Positions 51,860 to 60,860 of a DNA stretch of 64,000 bases are shown here, in pieces. How positions within the stretch are numbered: the stretch's first letter is position 1; each line of letters starts with the position of its first letter. The DNA comes from Candidatus Hydrogenedentota bacterium (GTDB taxonomy: Bacteria; Hydrogenedentota; Hydrogenedentia; Hydrogenedentales; SLHB01). The stretch lies in contig JABWCD010000010.1 in the NCBI GenBank assembly GCA_013359265.1, positions 101,033 to 165,032 on the forward strand, given 5' to 3'. The notes below the pieces were generated by a model that did no database searches, was not told the origin of the DNA, and saw only the letters and a list, made by a program, of their open reading frames with translations. The position numbers were made by a program, and so were the translations under genes.

Positions 51860-52297
51860 ATGGCCGCAGGACCCGCACAGAATTATGCGAACCACAAAAC
51901 GATGGACAACGCCCTGACGTGGATCGCCGTGCTGGCGCTTGCATCCGCGCTGTTGTCGCTCACCGCGATCGCGGGCATCCCGCATGTCGCGTCTGCGTCG
52001 CCGATACTGATGGCGATTGCTGTCGTCTGGATATTGTTTCGCATGCGCACATATGCCACGCGATTGCAGGACCGAATCATACGTTTGGAAACGCAATTGC
52101 GCTTGCAGCGCGTTCTGCCCGCCGATCTCGCCGCGCGCATCGGAGAACTCGAGCTGACGCACGTAATCGGCTTGCGTTTCGCGTCGGATGCGGAGCTCCC
52201 GGAACTGGTGCAGCGGGTCCTCGCGAACCGGTCCATGCGAAGCGACGACATCAAGAAGCTGGTCAAAGACTGGCAGGCCGATCATCTACGGGTGTAA
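51860..52297 (+). CDS. DUF6526 family membrane protein
   Basis: A 145-residue protein with two hydrophobic segments at the start (about 18-38 and 45-62) and a soluble tail: RLQDRIIRLETQLRLQRVLPADLAARIGELELTHVIGLRFASDAELPELVQRV. This is the DUF6526 pattern, of unknown function. The tail is helical and may form a coiled coil. AAGGAG precedes the ATG. Confidence 0.75.
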   Translation: MAAGPAQNYANHKTMDNALTWIAVLALASALLSLTAIAGIPHVASASPILMAIAVVWILFRMRTYATRLQDRIIRLETQLRLQRVLPADLAARIGELELTHVIGLRFASDAELPELVQRVLANRSMRSDDIKKLVKDWQADHLRV

Positions 52298-52304
52298 CGC
52301 GGCT

Positions 52305-53822
52305 ATGCAGCGGTACTGTTACGCACTTATTCCAGCGGTCGCATTCTTCTTCTGGGGCGCGGCGCATGCAGCCGATGGGCCAAAGGCATTGGTCATCGTG
52401 ATCGACGGACTTCGCCCGGACTACGTGCGCGAAGACCTCATGCCAAACCTGCACGCGCTCGGCGAAGACGGCGTTGTCTGCACAAACCACCATGCCGTCT
52501 TTCCGACCGTTACGCGCGTGAACTCGACGACATTTTCGACAGGCTGCTATCCGGCGCGGCACGGCATTCTGTCGAACGGTATCTACGTACCGGCGGTTGA
52601 CAAGCAGAAAGGATTCAGTACCGGTAGTGCCGAGAACCTGATGAAACTCGACGCCGCGACCGGCGGAAAGGTGGTCACGGCGCCAACGCTCGGCGAGATA
52701 CTCGATTCCGCGGGAATGAAGATATTCGTTGCGAGCTCGGGCTCGAGCGGGTCGTCTTTTCTGCTGAATCCGCGCGCGAAAGGCGGCGGCATCGTCAATT
52801 CGGAACTGGTGCTTCCGGAGTCAGCGCGTGCGCACGTCGACGAATTGCTCGGCCCCGTGCCTGAAGAGGCAGTACCCAATGCGGCGGCAAGCCGGCGCAT
52901 CGTCGATGGACTGATACGCATCGGCATCGACGAACATCGCGCGGAAATGATGTTCTTGTGGATCACCGATCCGGACCACACGGCCCATGTGCGCGGTATC
53001 GGCACGCCGGATACCTTGGCCGCGCTGAAACACGTGGACGAAGAAGTGGGCCGCGTGCTCGCGGAGCTGAATGCCAAGGGGCTTCAAGACCGAACGAACA
53101 TTTTCATCACATCGGACCACGGCTTTTCCACGCAAAAGGGAATGGGCGGCATTTCACAGTTGCTCGTGCAGCAAGGCGTGAAGAAGAGTCTTGCGAGTAC
53201 GGACGTAATCCTTGCCGACGGCGCGATCTATGTCGACAACCACGACGAGTCGAAGGTCCGCGCGATTGTAGACGTCTTGCAGGCCACGGAGTGGGTTGGC
53301 GCGGTCTTCACGCCGGCCGCGGCGCCGGGTGACGTAAAGGGCAGGGTAGCGGGCACGTTCTCGTTCGATTCGATCTACTGGAACCACGAACGCGTGGGCG
53401 ACATTCTCGTCGATGCGAATTGGTCGGAAGCTTCCAACGAATTGGGATGGAAGGGCACGACGATGTTGCAGGGTATGGCGGGCCACGGCACGTCGAGTCC
53501 CTATGACATTTACAATACGCTCATCGCCGCAGGCCCCGCGTTCAAGCGCGGCATCACGAGCGACGTACCGACCGGCAACGTCGATATCGCACCGACCGTG
53601 TTGCATGTACTGGGAGTGAAAAACACTCCGGGCATGGACGGCCGTGTACTGATAGAAATACTCTCGGACGGACCCGACCCGAAATCGGTTTCGGTAACAC
53701 GCGCGACCGAATCCACGGAAAATGCGACAGGAACGATCGTGTATCGCGCGACCATGCACCGATCGACCGTTGACGGTCACACCTACCTCGACTACACCCG
53801 CGTTACGCGGGAGAAGAAGTAA
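52305..53822 (+). CDS. secreted alkaline-phosphatase-superfamily phosphodiesterase (NPP type)
   Basis: A 505-residue protein with a signal peptide (cleavage likely after AAHA near residue 22). NPP-type motifs: VIDGLRPDY with metal Asp, FPTVTRVNSTTFSTGCYPARHGI with the likely Thr nucleophile, DPDHTAHVRG, TSDHGFST and GHGTSSPYD for the remaining metal ligands. These enzymes cleave nucleotide or lipid phosphodiesters, often for phosphate uptake. Ends just before the next gene (eight bases). Confidence 0.88.
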   Translation: MQRYCYALIPAVAFFFWGAAHAADGPKALVIVIDGLRPDYVREDLMPNLHALGEDGVVCTNHHAVFPTVTRVNSTTFSTGCYPARHGILSNGIYVPAVDKQKGFSTGSAENLMKLDAATGGKVVTAPTLGEILDSAGMKIFVASSGSSGSSFLLNPRAKGGGIVNSELVLPESARAHVDELLGPVPEEAVPNAAASRRIVDGLIRIGIDEHRAEMMFLWITDPDHTAHVRGIGTPDTLAALKHVDEEVGRVLAELNAKGLQDRTNIFITSDHGFSTQKGMGGISQLLVQQGVKKSLASTDVILADGAIYVDNHDESKVRAIVDVLQATEWVGAVFTPAAAPGDVKGRVAGTFSFDSIYWNHERVGDILVDANWSEASNELGWKGTTMLQGMAGHGTSSPYDIYNTLIAAGPAFKRGITSDVPTGNVDIAPTVLHVLGVKNTPGMDGRVLIEILSDGPDPKSVSVTRATESTENATGTIVYRATMHRSTVDGHTYLDYTRVTREKK

Positions 53823-53829
53823 CATCGGA

Positions 53830-54909
53830 ATGGCCACGGCACTAGCGCCAAAATCCGACGCGCAGTGGATGATTTACGGCGCGAACGGCTACACGGGACG
53901 TCTGTGCGCGATCGAGGCCGTGCGGCGCGGCATGCGTCCCGTGCTCGCGGGGCGCAATGGCGACGCGCTCGCGATGCTCGGCAAACAACTCAAACTTGAG
54001 ACGCGCATATTTTCGTTGGACGATCCGCGGGTGGTTGCCGACAACCTCGGCGGCGTCGCGGTCATGCTGCACTGCGCCGGGCCCTTCTCGGCAACGAGCG
54101 TGCCAATGCTGTCGGCGTGCGAGCACGGGCACTGCCATTATCTCGATATAACCGGCGAAATCGACGTGTTCGAGTACGTGCATCAGCGCGATGCGCATTG
54201 GAAACGGGCCAACATTGCCGTGATTCCGGGCGTCGGGTTCGACGTCGTGCCGTCGGATTGTCTCGCCGCGATGCTCAAGCGCGCGCTACCCGACGCCACG
54301 CACCTGACGCTCGCGTTCCGCTCGAAGCGCGGAAAGATGAGCCCGGGCACGGCAAAGACGATGGTGGAGGGATTGCCGCGCGGCGGGCGCATCCGGCGCG
54401 ACGGCCGTATCGTCGAGATTCCCAGCGGATCGTTAACGCGAAAGATTCCGTTTGGGAGTACGGAAGAACCCGCCGTCGCCATTCCGTGGGGCGACGTGTC
54501 CACCGCGTACTACTCGACCGGTATTCCCAACATCGAGGTGTACCTCGGCGTGCGAAAGAAACAGATGCGGCAGATGCGTTGGGCCGCGCGCATGAGGCCG
54601 ATCCTGAGTCTCGGCTTTGTGCAGAACTATCTGAAGAATTCGATCGAGCGGAAGGTAAAGGGTCCAAACGAAAAAGAACGCGCCGCGGACGAGACCGTTC
54701 TGTGGGGCGAGGCGCGCAACGCGGCGGGCCAGAGCGTCGCGCTCCGCATGCACACGCCCGAGGGCTACACGCTCACCGTTGACGCATCGCTCACCATCGT
54801 CAAACGCATCCTCATCGAGGGCATCGCTCCGGGCGCGCTCACGCCTTCGATGGCATTCGGCCCGGATTTCGTAACGACGCTTCACGGCGTGAACGTGACG
54901 AAGGCATAG
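53830..54909 (+). CDS. saccharopine-dehydrogenase-like / trans-acting enoyl-reductase family protein
   Basis: A 359-residue protein with an N-terminal Rossmann fold (WMIYGANGYTGRLCAIEAVRRGMRPVLAGRN), and the saccharopine-dehydrogenase-like motifs HCAGPFSATSVPMLSAC, YLDITGEIDVFE and IPGVGFDVVPSDCLA. Such proteins reduce a range of substrates, and some act as trans enoyl reductases. The C-terminal half ends after a KMSPGTAKT segment and a positively charged region. The substrate is not evident. Confidence 0.82.
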   Translation: MATALAPKSDAQWMIYGANGYTGRLCAIEAVRRGMRPVLAGRNGDALAMLGKQLKLETRIFSLDDPRVVADNLGGVAVMLHCAGPFSATSVPMLSACEHGHCHYLDITGEIDVFEYVHQRDAHWKRANIAVIPGVGFDVVPSDCLAAMLKRALPDATHLTLAFRSKRGKMSPGTAKTMVEGLPRGGRIRRDGRIVEIPSGSLTRKIPFGSTEEPAVAIPWGDVSTAYYSTGIPNIEVYLGVRKKQMRQMRWAARMRPILSLGFVQNYLKNSIERKVKGPNEKERAADETVLWGEARNAAGQSVALRMHTPEGYTLTVDASLTIVKRILIEGIAPGALTPSMAFGPDFVTTLHGVNVTKA

Positions 54910-54929
54910 CCAGGCACGTAACGATTCGC

Positions 54930-56303
54930 CTACAACGTCCACCCCTCGCGGTACGGCGGATTCACGAGGGCGTTGGCTTCTTCGTCGTTCGTGACACGCA
55001 GGTTGACGCTGTCCCACTTGAGACGTCGGTCCTTCAAGCGGATTGCGAGCATGCCCAACAACACCATCTCGGTCAGCGCGCCGCCGTAGTCGAAGCTCGA
55101 ACTTGCGGGCTTGCCATCCTTGCAGGCGCGGACCCAGTCCATTTCGTGCAGCGCGTCCTTCACGCGCGGCAGCGTCATCTCGGGCTGCTTGTAGTCGGCT
55201 GCAAGCGACTTGGGCAGCAGTTTCAGCCCGCCCGCGCCGTGCGACTTATGAACGATGGTCCCCTTCTCCCCGATGATGAGTGCTCCGTTGCGATCGAACT
55301 TGTCGTCCACGCCGAAGTCGCGCGGCACCGGCGGCAGCAGGCGTCCGTCGTACCACGTAAGGTCCACCGGGGGCATCGCGCCGCGCGCGGGAAACCGGTA
55401 GCGGACGATGCTTGCGCGCGGATACGTTTCCGCTGCGACGGCAGGGTCGTAGTGCGTGGTCGATGCCTGCACACTTTCGGGTGCGCCGAGGTTCAGCGCC
55501 CAAAATGCCGGATCGAGGATGTGGCATCCCATATCGCCAAGCGGGCCCGTGCCGAAATCGTAAAACCCGCGCCACGTCAGCGGCGTGTACACTGGGTGAT
55601 ACGGGCGCATTGGCGCGGGGCCGATCCACAAGTCCCAGTTCAACGTCTCCGGCACGGGCGGCGTCTCCGCGGGCCGCGCCATCATCGGAAAGTTCGACCA
55701 CGGGTCGCCGCCTACGGGCCGGTCACTCCACGCGTGTACCTCGCGTACCGCGCCGATTGCGTCGTCCGCGATCCACTCGCAGCAGCGCCGGATTTCGTCT
55801 GACGAATGCCCCTGGTTTCCCATTTGGGTCATTACGTCCGCGGCCCGCGCCGCTTCGGCGATCGTGCGCGTTTCGTAAATGCTGTGCGCGAGCGGCTTCT
55901 GGCAGTAGATATGCTTACCCGCGCGAATTGCCGCCATCGCGATCACCGCATGCGTGTGGTCCGGCGTAGCGATAACTACTCCGTCAAAATTCTTTGACTC
56001 CTTGTCGAACAACTCCCGGTAGTCCACGTACCGCTTTGCGTTTGGAAACTCCCCGAACGTCCGCGCGGCAAGCGCGGAATCCACATCACACAATGCGACG
56101 ATGTTCTCCGACTTCATCTTCTGAAGGTTTGCACGGCCCATCCCGCCGACGCCGATCCCCGCGATGTTCAACTTCTCGTTCGGCGACACCTTTCCCGGAA
56201 CTACCTTTGCCGTGTTTACTCGCTCCGGCGCCGTCGCACACCCCGCCGCACTGAGCGTGGAAGTAGCGATGAATTGCCGGCGAGTGAGGTCAAGTTTTTT
56301 CAC
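54930..56303 (-). CDS. Tat-type Gfo/Idh/MocA oxidoreductase with a lipobox-like signal
   Basis: A 457-residue enzyme with a twin-arginine signal (TRRQFIATSTLSAAGCA); SAAGCA could also act as a lipobox. The Rossmann motif is IAGIGVGGMGRAN and the EKP motif is replaced by QKP in YCQKPLAHS. This variant is common in the exported branch of the family. A C-terminal beta sheet follows. It oxidises or epimerises an unidentified sugar. A second, EKP-type member is at 25130. Confidence 0.88.
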   Translation of the reverse strand: MKKLDLTRRQFIATSTLSAAGCATAPERVNTAKVVPGKVSPNEKLNIAGIGVGGMGRANLQKMKSENIVALCDVDSALAARTFGEFPNAKRYVDYRELFDKESKNFDGVVIATPDHTHAVIAMAAIRAGKHIYCQKPLAHSIYETRTIAEAARAADVMTQMGNQGHSSDEIRRCCEWIADDAIGAVREVHAWSDRPVGGDPWSNFPMMARPAETPPVPETLNWDLWIGPAPMRPYHPVYTPLTWRGFYDFGTGPLGDMGCHILDPAFWALNLGAPESVQASTTHYDPAVAAETYPRASIVRYRFPARGAMPPVDLTWYDGRLLPPVPRDFGVDDKFDRNGALIIGEKGTIVHKSHGAGGLKLLPKSLAADYKQPEMTLPRVKDALHEMDWVRACKDGKPASSSFDYGGALTEMVLLGMLAIRLKDRRLKWDSVNLRVTNDEEANALVNPPYREGWTL

Positions 56304-56390
56304 CAGTATCTCCGTATGGGTCGCCCTGCAGGGCAGTTCCAGTTGTGCCGCGGAGTTGCGGGTCCGCCGCGCCCCGTATATCGTACTCGA

Positions 56391-56621
56391 ATGAGCGGTT
56401 CGACTGAAGCACCTGAAGACGGCATTATTCCGGCGGATTGGCTTGCCGAATTCGAGGCCGCCGCGCGCCGGCCCCTGGAAACGCGTATGAGGTATGCTTT
56501 TATCAAAACGTACAAACCCGTCTTGGATGACGCTGCCTACCGATCGTTTGACACGATGGAAGACTACCGTCGCTGGTGCGAAGAAAACCTGCCAGATTGG
56601 CTTGGTTATGCCCGCGTTTGA
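56391..56621 (+). CDS. small protein preceding a nucleotidyltransferase-fold gene
   Basis: A 76-residue acidic protein, mainly helical (LAEFEAAARRPLETRMRYAFIKTYKPVLDDAAYRSFDTMEDYRRWCEENLPDW). Its stop lies 14 bases inside the next gene, so the pair is translationally linked. I do not recognise a family. The layout (small gene overlapping a minimal nucleotidyltransferase gene) resembles HEPN/MNT or similar toxin-antitoxin modules, without a HEPN motif visible. The ATG at 56391 is chosen because the longer frame overlaps the divergent Gfo/Idh gene. Confidence 0.55.
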   Translation: MSGSTEAPEDGIIPADWLAEFEAAARRPLETRMRYAFIKTYKPVLDDAAYRSFDTMEDYRRWCEENLPDWLGYARV

Positions 56622-57078
56622 CTATCGTCAAGCGCAGGAAATCCGCGATGTCTTCGCCGCGCATCGCGTCCGCTATCTGTTCATCGGCAAGTCCGCCGCA
56701 ATTCTGCTTGGCTTTCCCGATACTACTCAGGATGCCCATATCTATCCCGATAAATCGTTGGAAAATGGCCGAGCGCTCGTTCCCGCATTGCGCCAATTGG
56801 GATTCGATCTGTCCGACACGCACGCTGCGGAAATAGAACGCGGCAAGGACTTCGTCCAGTTGAAGAACGGTCCCTTCGATGTCGATTTGGTGTTCGCGCC
56901 GGACGGAATCGAGCATTTTGGAGAAGCCTGGCTTCGTCGCGTAGATATCGACGGATTTCCCGTGTGCCACCTGGACGATATTATTGCCAGCAAGGAAGCG
57001 TCGCATCGTGTAAAGGATATCGAATCGCTCCCACGGCTGCCATCGTTCAGGAAGTATTGGCTGAATCGCCGCACATAG
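56608..57078 (+). CDS. minimal nucleotidyltransferase-fold protein
   Basis: A 156-residue protein of the nucleotidyltransferase-like superfamily. The glycine/serine loop GKSAAILLG and FDVDLVFAPDG (an acidic pair) are recognisable, and VCHLDDIIASKEAS is the usual following helix. In related proteins the first acidic pair reads DAD, but here it is DAH (TQDAHIYP), so one metal ligand may be lost and activity altered. It overlaps the small gene by 14 bases. Likely a toxin-antitoxin partner or remnant. Confidence 0.62.
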   Translation: MPAFDYRQAQEIRDVFAAHRVRYLFIGKSAAILLGFPDTTQDAHIYPDKSLENGRALVPALRQLGFDLSDTHAAEIERGKDFVQLKNGPFDVDLVFAPDGIEHFGEAWLRRVDIDGFPVCHLDDIIASKEASHRVKDIESLPRLPSFRKYWLNRRT

Positions 57079-57158
57079 CCGTCTTCCGATTCTTCGAGTC
57101 CATGAACTTGCGAAACCAAAGAGCACGTGGGGTTCGGATTGTCAATCGCCGTGCATCG

Positions 57159-58445
57159 ATGCTCCGTATTTCTCATGGGCATTGCACCGCGTGGGTGGTG
57201 GCGGCCTTTTTCGCCGCGACGGCCCCGGCGGATGACTGGCCGCAATTTCGTGGGCCGGGACGCGACGGCGTGTGGCGCGAGGTAGGCGCGCTAGCGCCGT
57301 TTCCCGCGGAAGGACTGAAAGTGCTGTGGCGAACGCCGGTGGGAATTGGATGGTCGAGCCCGATTGTCGCGGAAGGCTGTGTGTACCTGTGCGACGCACA
57401 ACTGACCAAACCGCTCGCGAAGGAACGCGTACTCTGTTTCGATTCGTCGACCGGTATGTTGCGCTGGCAGTACGAATCCGGAGTGTCCTTTCCCGATTGG
57501 GCGTACGTGCACGGCCAGGGCGGCGGGCCGACGGCAACGCCCATCTTCGACGCAGGCAGGGTGTACGCGATGGGCCCCTTCGGCCACCTACATTGCCTCT
57601 ATGCCGACGACGGTTCGCTCGTGTGGCGCAAGAATCTCGACGAGCAGTTTGATATCAGGTTGCTCAGTGTCCGGCCGTCCCCGCTCATCGACGGCAACCT
57701 ACTCATTGCGTTCATCGGCGGATTACCCGGAGCCAGCGTGATAGCGGTGGACAAGACCACGGGCGAAATCGTCTGGAAGGCGCTGGACGATCCGATCGCC
57801 AATGGTTCGCCGGTCATTATCACTGCGGGCGGCGCACGCCAACTCATCGTATGGTCCGCGGAGTCGACAGCGTCCCTCAATCCAGCGACCGGCGAGATTT
57901 ACTGGCGTGAGCCGATGACGACCAGCACAAACGACGCCATCCCGACACCGGTCGCCTTGAATGGCCGCTTGCTGGTCGGAGGGCTGATGTTCGCATTGAA
58001 TCCAAATCGGCCCGCTGTGACTGTGTTGTGGCCGGGAATCCACCCGGAGGGGAAACGCATCCTGAGCAATACATCGACGGCCGTGTTGCAGGACGACTAC
58101 GTGTATTCCGCGCGGTCCGGTGGCGCGCTGGTCTGTCTCGACGCGCAGACGGGCGCGGAGTTGTGGTCGACAGACGCGGTCACCGAGCGGGCCAACGGCG
58201 CGAGCATTCACATCACACCGGTCGGCGATCAGTGTCTCCTTTACACGGACAGGGGAGACGTCGTTCTGGCGCGTCTCACGCCGCAGGGGTACGATGAGAT
58301 AAGCCGCGCGCATCTGCTCGAGCCGACCACGCCGTTCGGGGGCAAGAAGTTCGCGTGGCCCCCGCCGGCATTCGCAAACGGGTGCGTCTTCGCACGCAAC
58401 GACGAGGTACTGGTGTGCGCCCGCCTCTGGAAGTCTCCGAATTGA
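57159..58445 (+). CDS. exported PQQ-like beta-propeller protein
   Basis: A 428-residue protein with a signal peptide (hydrophobic up to about residue 22) followed by DDWPQFRGPGRDGVW, the usual start of PQQ-like propellers in planctomycete-like bacteria. Repeated W-containing blades follow (GMLRWQYESG, GSLVWRKNL, GEIVWKAL, GEIYWREP, AELWSTDA). No PQQ ligand can be assigned, so it may be a non-catalytic propeller or a blade-type oxidoreductase. The start could also be an ATG at 57102. No neighbour indicates a function. Confidence 0.82.
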   Translation: MLRISHGHCTAWVVAAFFAATAPADDWPQFRGPGRDGVWREVGALAPFPAEGLKVLWRTPVGIGWSSPIVAEGCVYLCDAQLTKPLAKERVLCFDSSTGMLRWQYESGVSFPDWAYVHGQGGGPTATPIFDAGRVYAMGPFGHLHCLYADDGSLVWRKNLDEQFDIRLLSVRPSPLIDGNLLIAFIGGLPGASVIAVDKTTGEIVWKALDDPIANGSPVIITAGGARQLIVWSAESTASLNPATGEIYWREPMTTSTNDAIPTPVALNGRLLVGGLMFALNPNRPAVTVLWPGIHPEGKRILSNTSTAVLQDDYVYSARSGGALVCLDAQTGAELWSTDAVTERANGASIHITPVGDQCLLYTDRGDVVLARLTPQGYDEISRAHLLEPTTPFGGKKFAWPPPAFANGCVFARNDEVLVCARLWKSPN

Positions 58446-58614
58446 CACATGTTTGACTTGTTTGCGGCCGTCGTCTTACGCGAGGTCCCTCTTATGTACC
58501 CAACGCGAACCCCAAAAATAATCACACGATACTGAAGCGAATCTCGGGTGTATAATGCGAGTTGTAGTAGTGGGCGAACGGCAATCGCATGGGTGCCATG
58601 CGGGAGGGTGCGTC

Positions 58615-59028
58615 ATGGCGTACGAAATCAAGAAGGTGGACATTTGGGAAGCGGGACTCGAGGACCGGCCGGGTGGGCTTGCCGACAAGCTGGAGCCGTT
58701 GGCGAAGGGTAAGCACAACTGCGACTTTGTGCTGGCGCGCCGCACCGGGGCCGGCGGGGCCGTTTTGTACCTGGCGTTGAGCAAGAGTTCCGCGAAGACG
58801 GCAGCGTTGGCTGGACTGGGTAAGCCGACCGATCTGTTTGCGCTGCGTATCGAGGGGCCGGACAAGCCCGGGCTGTGCGCGAAAGCCGCGCGGGCCGTGG
58901 GTGACGCAGGCATTAGCATGCGCGGCTTAAACGGCGTCGTGTTGGGGAAAAAGACTGTTTTGCACCTTTCGTTCACAAGCGCGGACGACGCCGCCAAGGC
59001 GCAGAAGCTTTTGAAGAAGGCGCTCTGA
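58615..59028 (+). CDS. tandem ACT-domain-like protein
   Basis: A 137-residue protein that appears to hold two ACT-type folds: residues about 5-70 (EIKKVDIWEAGLEDRPGGLADKLEPLA) and 75-135 (LFALRIEGPDKPGLCAKAARAVGDAGISMRGLNGV). ACT domains bind small ligands, often amino acids, and regulate enzymes; here none is fused. GGGAGGG lies 7 bases before the ATG and decides this start. Its function and partner are unknown. Confidence 0.78.
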   Translation: MAYEIKKVDIWEAGLEDRPGGLADKLEPLAKGKHNCDFVLARRTGAGGAVLYLALSKSSAKTAALAGLGKPTDLFALRIEGPDKPGLCAKAARAVGDAGISMRGLNGVVLGKKTVLHLSFTSADDAAKAQKLLKKAL

Positions 59029-59148
59029 TCCCCCACGGATTGGCTTGGTCGAGGTTGTGTACCCGGCGCGGCATTGCAGCCGGCGAGCCGATTACGTGCT
59101 CGCGCTCGATCGGCGCATCGTTTTCGGTGCGCGAACGCGGATGACGGG

Positions 59149-60744
59149 TCACGAGTTCTTGCTGGGCGGCGCGGATGCCGCGTCCGGCTGTGGTATCGAA
59201 TACGTGCGCTTCAAATCGGCGAGTCGCTGTTTCATTTCCGAAACAACCTTCGCATACGCGGAATCGCCGTACACGCTGCGCATCTCGCCCGGGTCCTTGT
59301 CGAGATCGAACAGCTCCCACTGATCGGCGTCGTAATAGTGAATCAACTTGTACCGCTCCGTGCTCACGCCTTCGTGGCGTGGGACGTTATGCTCGCCGAC
59401 TTCGTAGTAGTGGTAGTAGATGGCCTCGCGCCAATCGCTTGGCGTCTGCCCTTTGAGCAAGGGTACAAGACTGCGTCCGTGCATGTCCGCTGGGGGGACG
59501 AGCCCCGCCGCTTCAAGAAACGTCGGCGCGTAATCGATGTTTTGCGTTAGCCGCTCGACGCGCGTGCCGGGCTTCACTTGGCCCGGCCAACGAACGAGCA
59601 ACGGCATTGCCAGCGATTCGCGGTACATCCAGCGCTTGTCGTAAAGCCCGTGTTCGCCAAGGTAAAACCCCTGGTCGGAGCTGTAGACAACGATCGTGTT
59701 CTCGGCCAGGCCTTTTTCGTCGACGTAATTCAGGAGACGCCCCACGTTGTCGTCCACAGACGCAACGCAGCGGAGGTAGTCCTTGATGTAGCGCTGGTAT
59801 TTCCATCGCACGAGATCGTCGCCCTGGGGATTCTGTTTCAGGAACGCCTCGTTCGACGGGCCATACGCGACATCCCAGCGCGCCTTCTGCTCGGGCGTCA
59901 TGCGTTCGGTCTCGCCGTTCTTCATGTCGCGGCCGAGCGCATCTGGAGTGTTCAAGCCCGGGACCTTCAAGTCGTAGTCGAACATCAGATGCTTGCCGAT
60001 CATCGCCTCATTCCCGGCGAGCACCGGCGCGCGGTTCGCATAGTCGTCAAACAAACTCGGCGGTTCGGGGATCGAGACATCTTCGTACAACGTCAGGTGC
60101 TTGGGACCGGGCGCCCACGTGCGGTGCGGGGCCTTGTGCTGGCACATCAACAGGAACGGTTTGTCCGGGTCACGCCCGCGGTCGAGCCAGTCAATCGCCA
60201 GGTCCGTGATGATGTCCGTTACATACCCTTCAATACGGCGCTTTCCCGCGGGACCGATGAAGTCGGGGTTGTAATATGTCCCCTGGCCCGGGAGAATCTC
60301 CCAATGGTCGAACCCCGTCGGATCGGTCACGAGATGCCACTTGCCGATCAGCGCCGTCGCGTATCCTGCGTGTTGCAGCAATTTCGGAAACGTCGTTTGA
60401 TCGCCGTTAAAAGTGTCGGCATTGCTCCGCATGCCATTCGCGTGGCTATGCTTCCCGGTCAACACCGTGGCGCGGCTGGGCGCGCAGATGGAGTTGCCGC
60501 ACGAGTTGCGAAGGAACAGCGCGCCCTCACGCGCAATCCGGTCGATGTTTGGCGTTTGGTTGATGCGCGAACCGTAGGCGCCGATTGCCTGCAGCGCATG
60601 ATCGTCGCTGAAAACGAATAGAATGTTCGGGGGCGCGCTCGATTTTTCGGCCTGGCCGCGGCCGATGCCCGCTGCCATCCCGAGCGTCGTGGCTGCCAGA
60701 AAACTCCGGCGCGACACCTGCACCGTTTCGCTCCGATCCGTCAT
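59149..60744 (-). CDS. Tat-exported sulfatase
   Basis: A 531-residue type I sulfatase with a twin-arginine signal (SRRSFLAATTLGMAAG). The formylglycine motif is CAPSRATVLTG, with metal residues in VFSDDHA near the start and SSDQGFYLGEHG. It differs from the sulfatase at 26707 in the surrounding sequence (YYNPDFIGPAGKRR, KHSHANGMRSN), so the two probably act on different sulfated sugars. A maturation enzyme is not in the window. Its start is the ATG at 60744 before TDRSETVQVSRRS. Confidence 0.92.
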   Translation of the reverse strand: MTDRSETVQVSRRSFLAATTLGMAAGIGRGQAEKSSAPPNILFVFSDDHALQAIGAYGSRINQTPNIDRIAREGALFLRNSCGNSICAPSRATVLTGKHSHANGMRSNADTFNGDQTTFPKLLQHAGYATALIGKWHLVTDPTGFDHWEILPGQGTYYNPDFIGPAGKRRIEGYVTDIITDLAIDWLDRGRDPDKPFLLMCQHKAPHRTWAPGPKHLTLYEDVSIPEPPSLFDDYANRAPVLAGNEAMIGKHLMFDYDLKVPGLNTPDALGRDMKNGETERMTPEQKARWDVAYGPSNEAFLKQNPQGDDLVRWKYQRYIKDYLRCVASVDDNVGRLLNYVDEKGLAENTIVVYSSDQGFYLGEHGLYDKRWMYRESLAMPLLVRWPGQVKPGTRVERLTQNIDYAPTFLEAAGLVPPADMHGRSLVPLLKGQTPSDWREAIYYHYYEVGEHNVPRHEGVSTERYKLIHYYDADQWELFDLDKDPGEMRSVYGDSAYAKVVSEMKQRLADLKRTYSIPQPDAASAPPSKNS

Positions 60745-60860
60745 CGCGCAATCCTGCTGTAACGCCGATGGCGGTAGTGTAGCGGCCTGCCCGTCGAATT
60801 ACGAAGCCGCAAAACGGGACGCGCAGGACATACGGACAGCGTCGAATCGAATTGCGCTGC

